From positions 999,916-1,037,468 of the forward strand of contig BJOX01000077.1 in NCBI GenBank assembly GCA_009731375.1: DNA of 37,553 bases, read 5' to 3'. A program made the position numbers and the translations under genes. The notes under the pieces were generated by a model that worked only from the letters and a program-made list of their open reading frames with translations, ran no database searches and was not told where the DNA came from. Positions 30,387 through 37,553 of this stretch are shown here, piece by piece (position 1 is the stretch's first letter; each line of letters begins with the position of its first letter). The DNA is from Paulinella micropora. Taxonomy: Eukaryota > Cercozoa > Imbricatea > Euglyphida.

Positions 30387-30743
30387 ATGTCTCACCAGAG
30401 AAATTTAATCGCACAAGATGAAGCCACTAATTTTGTCGATGTTAAGTGCGAAACCAATGGAATAATTAAAACAAGTTTAATCGCTGAAAATCCGGACGGA
30501 GAATTTATAAATGTCAAAGTTGGATATGATGGCGATATTGAAACAAATCATTCAAAAACCGCTTTTGGTGAAGCAGTAGTAGGCCAATTAACACCAGTTT
30601 TACAGGAAATCTTTCCATATACCATTAATATTAGGATATAGACAAAAACAGAAACAAAATCATCTGTGTCATTTTTGAATAATATGGCTGAATTACAAAC
30701 TCAAGCGGATGCCACTGCGGATGTTAGATTGGTAAGTAAAATG
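30387..30743 (+). pseudogene. Truncated beta-rich virion protein gene
   Basis: ATG 30387 gives 84 residues (MSHQRNLIAQDEATNF; FGEAVVGQLTPVLQEIFPY) to an in-frame TAG at 30639. The same frame stays open and protein-like (SSVSFLNNMAELQTQADA) until about 30743, where composition changes abruptly and viral sequence ends. The FGE...TPV pattern is common in trimeric phage and viral structural proteins; the family is an inference. It is cut by the element that follows. Confidence 0.55.
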
Positions 30744-31903
30744 TAGGCATCACCCCCCGGATAGCCGGTAAAAAGTACCTTTTCCTGGTGACAGGTGCAC
30801 CAGTCAGTATTATTTGTCCGGATTGGACCTGATGCCATTTTATTCCTGGTCTGTTGCCGTTTTCCTTTTTGGCTTCACTGAGCTAATATAACGAGACATC
30901 ATTCTCATCTTTTGAGGACTGTGTTTGGTTGTATTACCGACTTTTTACGAGCTATCGTTGGGGGCATTACATTTGGAGTCCACATCACTAGGGTGATTTC
31001 TTTCTGCTTTGCCACACAGGCAACAGAGTGAATTTTCACTGACCTGTCTCACACGGGGACGTCAGACGAAACAAATACTCCAACACAGCTCCCTCATAAC
31101 TCTTTCACAAAACAAATAATTTGATTGGTCTCAAGCAGGTGTCTCGTACCCTCTAGCCCAATCAGTATCTGTGTGCTCACAAGGAGACATCAGATACAAA
31201 CTCTCTGTCGTTCTTGCTGTTCTCACACAGAGACCAAGAAGAAGGAGGTGGACAGAAGAGTGAAGGAACACACACAAAACACAAACAAGCATAGGGACAG
31301 GAGCACAACACTCTACCCTTCTAGTTTGTGCATTTATCTGCATTATCTCACACATACGTCAGAGTATTTTTGCAAATCTCTGATCGTTTTCTAAAGGTAG
31401 GTCTGAGAACCTATCCGACCGACTGTCGACTTCTCAAGGAGAGCTTTTCTAGCTTCTCTATTACTATCTGTGTGTAGGTCCAAGTGCCTCATACTACAAT
31501 ATAGAAAAGAAGGAGAAAGTAATCTGAGTAAGGAGAACAAGAAATCGGAGAAAGGCTCAAAGACTATTTTTCTCAAACAAAAACAAACATACAAACAGTG
31601 TTTCAGAGAGGACAGGGAATCTCACTCTACCCTCTCTATTAGTTTCTCTCTTCACTAGTCAATCGACTGAAGGAGGAACATAACACAAACGAACAAAAAC
31701 CAAACATAGGAGCTGACACTGTCCTCCTGTTAATTACTACTACGACATCATGTCGACAGAGACCACCGAAGTGAGTGAATTCTCGGAGGCAGAACAAAGA
31801 AGAGAAGAAGAATAAGCAGGAGGAGGAGGAGGAAGAGGACTGAATGAAGGAGGAGGAGGAGGAGGAGATGAAGGAGTAGGAGGAGGAGTAGAAGAGGGCT
31901 GGG
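30744..31903. other. Leader region of the Gag-like element
   Basis: Host-like composition with no long gene. A possible upstream start lies at 31750 (MSTETTEVSEFSEAEQRR), which stops at 31813 before a GGA/GAG microsatellite (about 31814-31890). Its coding may be frameshifted relative to the long ORF. The boundary with viral sequence begins TGTAGGCATC, compatible with but not proving an LTR start. I could not identify a second LTR, a primer-binding site or a polypurine tract. Confidence 0.5.
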
Positions 31904-34405
31904 ATGACGAAGGAAGATATGGAGGAGACGAAGATGAACGAGGATTTGAACAAGAAGAGACGGGAGGAGGAGCATATGGTTAATCCCTTACCACCTGCCT
32001 ACACGGGAGGAGGAGGTCGAAAAATGATCGACTTGATTCATAGTAATGGAGAGGAGATCGCAGTGGAGGAACAACAGTGGGTGCAAGACCACTATGACCT
32101 CACTAAAGAAGAGTTTGATAACAAGATGGGGGGAGAGAAGGATACCTATGTGTGGATCCCTCAGGATCAAAGAAGAGAGAAAAGTCGTGCTAAAAAGGAT
32201 GTCTATATCCTATTATCAAACACAGCACAGCTCCTCGGCAAACTGGTCTCTGATCCAGAAAAGAGAAAGAAGATACAGCATATCAAGTTTGGGGACACAC
32301 ACACCCACCTTGAATTACTCGATGCTATCTTTGGGGTGTACACTCAAACCCTGATTTGGGAACGTACATACGGCCCACGATGTGAGGGTTACCTCCAGTA
32401 CACAAACCCAAGAGCAACGGCCAGATTCCTCGCGACTGGTCAGGAGGCAGTCGATGTAACAAAAATGAAGACCAATCTGGGTTCGAAAAACTCGAGTGGC
32501 ATATTTCATTTTTTTACAATGGAAATAAAGGCCTTGGAGGAGGGGAAGGCAGAGATGGAAAAAAGCATTAAGGCAGCAGGAGAAACTCATCCTGTGATTG
32601 ATGAGTTAGAGAAGACCGACAGAGTTCTGACCAAGATCAGACTGTTGATGGGTGCGTTACTGCACAAGGAGGCATGGAAGAGATGGATTCCTACCAAGGA
32701 TCACTCTGTCCTTAAATCACTTAGTAACGCACCACCGGTCGCCAACAAAGCAGGTGTTGACCAATATGTGGAGAAATATAATTTTCTCAGATCTGCTTCT
32801 GAATTGGTGGCCTTTATCACTCATGCTCAAAAGCTGGTGATATCTGAGAAGAAGAAGGCGAAAGAGAATGAGGAGTTCGAGAAGACGATGAGACTGGAAA
32901 GAATGAAAGCAAAAGTGAGTGGTGCAAAGACACACCCTCCGACATATTTGACCCCACCAGCTCCTGCCCCACCAGCCCCTGCACCCTCGGGCTCAACTAC
33001 GGTGGTGGTCACAAACACGGAGAAGAAGGACAGACAGAACATCATAAATGCCTTCAAGGGGAAGAAAGGAGGAGTGGCAAGTCTCATGCTATATGCCAAG
33101 ACGAGCTCAGACAAAGACTCTGATGCTTCGCTTTTGAGCAAGCTCAAAGAGATCAATGCCTGCATGAAGGCTTTTCCTTGCGACGAAACGCAGGAATACG
33201 AGGCCCTTGTTACTGTTTTTGACCAATCTCTAGTCTCGGAGGGATTTGATCTGACACAGTACAAGTTTTTGAGAAAGAAGGAGGAGATTAAGAGAAACAA
33301 TGCAACAGGCCTAGACGCTCAGTGTGAACTGGCGGTGGCCACACTCATTTCATATTTTCAATCTCATGGATACCAGCATCTCTGCACTGGTACTCTCATA
33401 GGATTTGAAATCTTTGAGACAGTGGCGATGAGTTTGAGGAGTGCTGTTGGCTTGGCGGCGACCCTTACGGAGGTAGTTTCCTCCTATGGGCTATTCTATG
33501 GCCGCAAGTCGATCATCCTCTATTTATTCTCGGCGTTACACACAGTTAACCCGAGTAAGCTTACTCAGCTCATACAACAATGCTCGACGTTTAGCTCAGT
33601 AAAGTCCAAGAACTTCCTCGAGCACGTGTTCGAAAATACGGTTCAAAGCGTTGCTCCGTCAGCACTGTTTCAAGAAGTGATGAGTGCATGCTCAAACATG
33701 GACTCGCTCACGGAGGCACATACGGCACAGGCAGGCGGTGTACCTGTTGGCGCACAAGCCACGTACACAAACAGAGTTGCCGGTTGGAAGAGACAGAGAG
33801 AGCCAGACCTGAAGACCGCATGTTGGAGGTGGTTCGCGGGCTTGCAGTGTAAGGCACAGATGGAGAACAGAGACTGCTCTTTCAATCATGATAGGCAGAA
33901 CCCAACAGCAAGGGCAAATTTTCTGAGCAGGACGGAAGGCAAGGAACCGGGCCTTTTCAATATGCTTCAGATTGCCGCTGCGAACGAAGGTTGGTACGCC
34001 AATATGTGTGATGATGAGGAGTTACGACAGGCGATCATTGCCTATGTGGATGAGAAGAAGGAGGAAAGGGAGAGACAAAAGAACCTAAAGGCCTCTCAAA
34101 GAGGCCGAGGAGGAGCAGGAGCAGGAGGACGAGAAGGAGGAGGAGGACGAGGAGGAGGAACATGGAGAGGAGCCTCGAGGTGGCAGGGAACCCCTCAGAG
34201 AGGAAGAGGAGGAGGTCGGGGATATACCCCTTATGGAGGGAGAGCTGTTCGAGCTCCAGCCCCCCCACCCAGAGGAGGAGGAGGCTCATGGGCAAGCTCC
34301 AACCCGAATTTCGGTCGAGCTCAGGCCTACAACACTGCCTCGGAGACCGATACGTCATCCCACCCGGACACTACTCAAGGTAATCGTTTCGAGGTGGTGG
34401 AATGA
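31904..34405 (+). CDS. Gag-like protein with zinc finger and RGG tail
   Basis: 833 residues, uninterrupted, single exon, with GC-richer codon use than the provirus. The N-terminal two thirds are helical and charged (residues about 30-340), then a Pro/Ala linker (PPAPAPPAPAPSG, about 350) and a second helical domain (about 370-600). A CCCH-type finger (C-x8-C-x7-C-x3-H; CWRWFAGLQCKAQ...DCSFNH) lies at about 638-660 and a Gly/Arg-rich RGG region at about 735-800. This architecture fits a retrotransposon nucleocapsid-type Gag. No protease, reverse transcriptase or integrase follows; microsatellite begins 30 bases later. A host RNA-binding protein is the alternative. Confidence 0.55.
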   Translation: MTKEDMEETKMNEDLNKKRREEEHMVNPLPPAYTGGGGRKMIDLIHSNGEEIAVEEQQWVQDHYDLTKEEFDNKMGGEKDTYVWIPQDQRREKSRAKKDVYILLSNTAQLLGKLVSDPEKRKKIQHIKFGDTHTHLELLDAIFGVYTQTLIWERTYGPRCEGYLQYTNPRATARFLATGQEAVDVTKMKTNLGSKNSSGIFHFFTMEIKALEEGKAEMEKSIKAAGETHPVIDELEKTDRVLTKIRLLMGALLHKEAWKRWIPTKDHSVLKSLSNAPPVANKAGVDQYVEKYNFLRSASELVAFITHAQKLVISEKKKAKENEEFEKTMRLERMKAKVSGAKTHPPTYLTPPAPAPPAPAPSGSTTVVVTNTEKKDRQNIINAFKGKKGGVASLMLYAKTSSDKDSDASLLSKLKEINACMKAFPCDETQEYEALVTVFDQSLVSEGFDLTQYKFLRKKEEIKRNNATGLDAQCELAVATLISYFQSHGYQHLCTGTLIGFEIFETVAMSLRSAVGLAATLTEVVSSYGLFYGRKSIILYLFSALHTVNPSKLTQLIQQCSTFSSVKSKNFLEHVFENTVQSVAPSALFQEVMSACSNMDSLTEAHTAQAGGVPVGAQATYTNRVAGWKRQREPDLKTACWRWFAGLQCKAQMENRDCSFNHDRQNPTARANFLSRTEGKEPGLFNMLQIAAANEGWYANMCDDEELRQAIIAYVDEKKEERERQKNLKASQRGRGGAGAGGREGGGGRGGGTWRGASRWQGTPQRGRGGGRGYTPYGGRAVRAPAPPPRGGGGSWASSNPNFGRAQAYNTASETDTSSHPDTTQGNRFEVVE

Positions 34406-34435
34406 CTGGAGGGGGAAGAAAAGAGGACTTCACTC

Positions 34436-34770
34436 ATTAATTGACTCATTCCTTCACACTCATTCCTTCACTCATTCCTTCACTCATTCCTTCACTCATT
34501 CCTTCACTCATTCATTCACTCATTCGTTCACTCATTCGTTCACTCATTCCTTCACTCATTCCTTCACTCATTCCTTCACTCATTAATTGACTCATTCATT
34601 CACTCATTCCTTCACTCATTCCTTCACTCATTCCTTCACTCATTCCTTCACTCATTCCTTCACTCATTCCTTCAGTCATTCCTTCACTCATTCCTTCACT
34701 CATTCCTTCACTCATTAATTGACTCATTCATTCACTCATTCATTCACTCATTCGTTCACTCATTCGTTGG
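34436..34770. repeat. TTCACTCATTCC minisatellite
   Basis: Tandem octamer-based repeat (TTCACTCA, with TTCC, TTCG and TTAATTGA variants). Longer units containing CATTAATTGACTCA recur near 34434, 34580 and 34713, indicating higher-order duplication of about 140 bp. Frames through it are poly (His-Ser-Phe-Thr). Confidence 0.93.
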
Positions 34771-34839
34771 CGGACCAAAACAAAGCCAGAGGCTGCGGTG
34801 GGTGTGCACTACGCCCTTGGTATTGCCCGTTGACCTAAA

Positions 34840-34840
<1 letters not shown>
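34771..34840. other. Short unique spacer
   Basis: Seventy bases of unique sequence separate the minisatellite from the tetranucleotide tract. No feature seen. Confidence 0.5.
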
Positions 34841-34841
<1 letters not shown>

Positions 34842-34901
<60 letters not shown>

Positions 34902-34962
34902 GCGAAGGCCCGTCGACCTAGTATACAAAAAAACTATGAATGTATCGATCTATCTATCTATC

Positions 34963-35031
<69 letters not shown>

Positions 35032-35034
35032 GTA

Positions 35035-35066
<32 letters not shown>

Positions 35067-35292
35067 GATCTATCTATCTATCTATCGATCTATCTATCTA
35101 TCTATCTATCTGTCTATCTATCTATCTATCTGTCTGTCTATCTGTCTATCTATCGATTTATCTATCGATCGATCGATCTATCGATCGATCTATCTATCTA
35201 TCTATCTATCTATATATCTATCTATCTATCTATCGATCTATCGATCTATCGATCTATCGATCTATCGATCTGTCTGTCTATATGTCTGTCTG

Positions 35293-35334
<42 letters not shown>

Positions 35335-35380
35335 GATCTATCGATCTATCTGTCTGTCTATCTGTCTGTCTATCTATCTG

Positions 35381-35413
<33 letters not shown>

Positions 35414-35472
35414 TTATCTGTCTGTCTATCTATCTGTCTGTCTATCTATCTGTCTGTCTATCTATCTGTCTG

Positions 35473-35507
<35 letters not shown>

Positions 35508-35616
35508 GTCTATCTGTATGTCTATCTATCTGTATGTCTATCTATCTGTCTATCTATCTGTCTATCTATCTATCTATCCATCTGTCTGTCTATCTATCTG
35601 TCTGTCTATCTATCTG

Positions 35617-35654
<38 letters not shown>

Positions 35655-35655
35655 C
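34842..35655. repeat. Inverted TAGA / TATC tetranucleotide microsatellite
   Basis: (TAGA)14-15 at 34842-34899, a spacer of about 50 bases, then (TATC)n with CGATC, TGTC and TATG variants to 35655. The two arms are reverse complements, so a long hairpin can form. The [12 protein letters not shown] ORFs here are artefacts. Confidence 0.95.
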
Positions 35656-35947
35656 GTCAAGGAAGACGGACGAATTAAAAAAGAGGTGAACATTGAGGAA
35701 GACACATTATTTTGTTGTCTCTGATAACGATAACGATAATGATAGTAACGAGAACAACAGCAACCATAATAGTAATAATAATAATAATAATAGTGCTTCT
35801 CTGTCAATGGCTGATGCATTTCTGCACATGCGCCTCCATCGTCTCACCCGTGAGGGGAGTACGAAGAATTGACGATAAGCTCTAATGACNNNNNNNNNNA
35901 TGAAAATACTGGTCCAGACGGATCGGTATGTTCAATGAAAATACTGG
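35656..35947. other. Unique spacer with assembly gap
   Basis: Mixed sequence with a short AAT run near 35770, ten Ns at 35890-35899, and a direct repeat ATGAAAATACTGGT at 35900 and 35935 beside the gap, which suggests a collapsed or misjoined repeat. Confidence 0.6.
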
Positions 35948-36020
35948 TGGCACCGACGGGAATCGAACTGGCGACAGGGCCCAGATGGTAGAACTTGACC
36001 ACTGGGCTATCACGGTGTCC
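35948..36020 (-). repeat. tRNA-derived SINE-like sequence
   Basis: On the minus strand, 73 bases hold a good A box (TAGCCCAGTGG) and B box (GTTCGATTCCC) in tRNA order and spacing. The ends GACACCG and CGGTGCC pair at six of seven positions, but the D and anticodon arms are irregular with a 2-base insertion. It is flanked by a TTA tract, as SINE promoter halves often are. A decayed tRNA gene is the alternative. Confidence 0.55.
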
Positions 36021-36255
<235 letters not shown>

Positions 36256-36279
36256 CATATACGCATACATATTAATATA

Positions 36280-36644
36280 TACATAACATACCACTAGTAA
36301 AGACGATAAGAGCGTCCTCATCAAGCGCATAATTGTATACATACATACATACATACCCACTAGGATAGATGATAAGAGCGTCCTCATCAAGCGCATTATC
36401 GTATACATACATACATACATACATACATACAAGCCCGATGGTGTAGATGATAAGAGCGTCATCATAAAGCGCATAATCGTCTACATAGATGAATACATAC
36501 ATACATACATACATGCATGCATGCATACATACATACATACATACATACCCGCTGGTGTAGATAATAAGAGCGTCATCATCCATCGTTTGGGGTCCTAACA
36601 TATCATGCATACATACATACATACATACATACATACATAAGATC

Positions 36645-36675
<31 letters not shown>

Positions 36676-36910
36676 CATACATACATACATACATAACATA
36701 CATAACATACATAACATACGGTGTGTCGATACTGTACCTAATGGTATAGTTGATAAGACATTGCTTGAAGAAGGCGCAATACATACATGCATACATACAT
36801 ACATACATAGATACATAGATACATAGATACAAACATACATAGATACATACATACCTAATGATATAGTTGACAAGAAATTGCTTGCAGAAAGTGTACGGCA
36901 CCTAAACCAT
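36280..36910. repeat. CATA microsatellite interrupted by six tRNA-half-like units
   Basis: (CATA)n is broken at about 36292, 36358, 36432, 36547, 36738 and 36856 by related units of about 45-50 bp. The clearest are CGATGGTGTAGATGATAAGA (36436) and CTAATGGTATAGTTGATAAG (36738). Each resembles the 5' half of a tRNA including an A box. Four share AAGAGCGTC-TCATCA, two share AATTGCTTG-like endings. No B box is present. Confidence 0.75.
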
Positions 36911-37165
36911 TAGATGTGTATGTATGTATGTATGTGTATGTATGTATGTATGTATGTATGTATGTATGTATGTCTACATGCATGTATGTATGTAGGTATG
37001 TAGGTATGTATGTATGTATGCATGCATGTATGTATGTATGTATGTGTGTCTGTATGTATGTATGTATGTACGTGTGTACGTGAGTACGTCAGTACGCGTG
37101 TATGTATGTATGTATGTATGTATGTATGTATAACATCTTATATGTATGCATGCATGTATGTATGT
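36911..37165. repeat. ATGT microsatellite
   Basis: (ATGT)n with GCAT, GTAC and GTAG variants. It is opposite in orientation to the CATA tract on its left. Confidence 0.93.
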
Positions 37166-37358
37166 CTGCAACCTTCGCCTCCTCCACCGAAACGTGGCTC
37201 CCTTGCTGTTGCCTTTGCTCTTCCTTTTGTCCTTCATTTGTGGTTCCTTCTCTTGTTCCTTTGTTGTTCCTTTTGTTGTTGTGGCTGTTGTTCTCTGCGT
37301 ATTTCTCTACACCCGCAAGAGGCTGCTGAAGCGCGGTTTGTGTCGCGTGATGCAGACT
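37166..37358. other. Unique pyrimidine-rich spacer
   Basis: Unique sequence rich in CTT/GTT. Open frames occur on both strands but none is recognisable. Nothing supportable seen. Confidence 0.5.
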
Positions 37359-37360
37359 AC

Positions 37361-37429
<69 letters not shown>

Positions 37430-37502
37430 TGTGTGTGTGTGTGTGTGAGAGAGAGAGAAAGGGAGGGGGGGGACACGTTCAAGCAATCGGCCAGCCAAGA
37501 CC

Positions 37503-37539
<37 letters not shown>

Positions 37540-37553
37540 AGAGAGAGAGAAGG
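37359..37553. repeat. GT and GA dinucleotide microsatellites
   Basis: (GT)n, (GA)n, (GT)n and (GA)n blocks with a short GGGAGGGG interruption and a 60-base unique island, running to the end of the window. Confidence 0.95.

Larger units (their letters stand above)
11877..30743. mobile_element. Decayed Polinton/Maverick-like (polinton-like virus) provirus
   Basis: An AT-rich block of about 18.9 kb encodes the combined hallmark set of polintons: family B polymerase with N-terminal cysteine-rich region, rve integrase, A32-type ATPase, adenain-like protease, penton-like and double-jelly-roll-type capsid proteins, and a fibre. The left limit is placed at the end of the satellite, the right limit where a gene is cut off at about 30743 and composition changes. 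I found no terminal inverted repeats or target duplication, so both ends may be lost. Numerous frameshifts and stops indicate an inactive endogenous copy. Confidence 0.9.

Noticed and set aside
12945-30641. Alternative nuclear code with UGA as Trp
   Set aside because: TGG is the normal Trp codon throughout and TAA, TAG and frameshifts also interrupt the genes, so decay explains more. Kept only as an alternative in the findings.
11877-30743. Terminal inverted repeats of the provirus
   Set aside because: I compared the sequence after the satellite with that before 30743 and saw no inverted match; the right end is missing.
30744-31750. Long terminal repeat of the Gag element
   Set aside because: The TG at the junction is suggestive, but no second copy exists in the window.
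31639-31975. Ser- and Leu-rich minus-strand ORFs
   Set aside because: Reverse reading of the GGA/GAG microsatellite before the Gag-like ORF.
34436-34770. CRISPR-like or regulatory array of TTCACTCA units
   Set aside because: The spacers are variants of the repeat itself; a minisatellite.
34900-35724. 274-residue YLSI-type ORF
   Set aside because: Translation of the TATC microsatellite in a neutral frame.

Overview
The window comes from the nuclear genome of a eukaryote that I cannot name. It has GT-AG introns, hundreds of bases of tri- and tetranucleotide microsatellite at both ends, tRNA-derived repeats, a satellite array and a retrotransposon-like Gag gene. Four 10-N assembly gaps are present (4863-4872, 10416-10425, 14402-14411, 35890-35899). 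Two of them lie in or beside poly-G or poly-C runs, so joins there are scaffolded.

Layout. 1-5288 is mostly microsatellite with short unique islands. 5289-5662 is a small two-exon gene. 5663-9900 is GC-richer host DNA holding a strong palindrome and two broken genes, one of which has a possible ParB-like region. 10426-11876 is a satellite with a unit of about 362 bp. 11877-30743 is a sharply AT-richer block: a Polinton/Maverick-type (polinton-like virus) provirus. 30744-34405 is a different element, with a leader and an 833-residue Gag-like ORF (zinc finger plus RGG tail), which cuts off the provirus on its right side. 34436-37553 is microsatellite with tRNA-like fragments.

The provirus carries nearly the full polinton toolkit. 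This comprises a family B DNA polymerase (12945-16584), an rve integrase on the minus strand (18178-19143), an A32/FtsK-HerA packaging ATPase (24370-25188), an adenain-like protease (27057-27760), a penton-like minor capsid protein (27952-28632) and a major capsid protein (28750-30330). It adds an unusual fibre gene (19765-23088) with 12 repeats, a discoidin-like domain and a C-terminal S74 self-cleaving chaperone domain. The polymerase would replicate the genome, the integrase would insert it, and the ATPase, protease, penton and capsid proteins would build the particle. The fibre would bind the host. Most of these genes now carry frameshifts or in-frame stops; the ATPase and the main penton ORF look intact. 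No terminal inverted repeats could be recovered. The copy is therefore a decayed endogenous virus.

The most interesting unexplained structure is a three-copy intergenic element (23547-23633, 24277-24364, 27735-27850) built from nested stems. One stem position is C-G in one copy and A-T in the others, a compensatory change that implies selection on a folded RNA or DNA.
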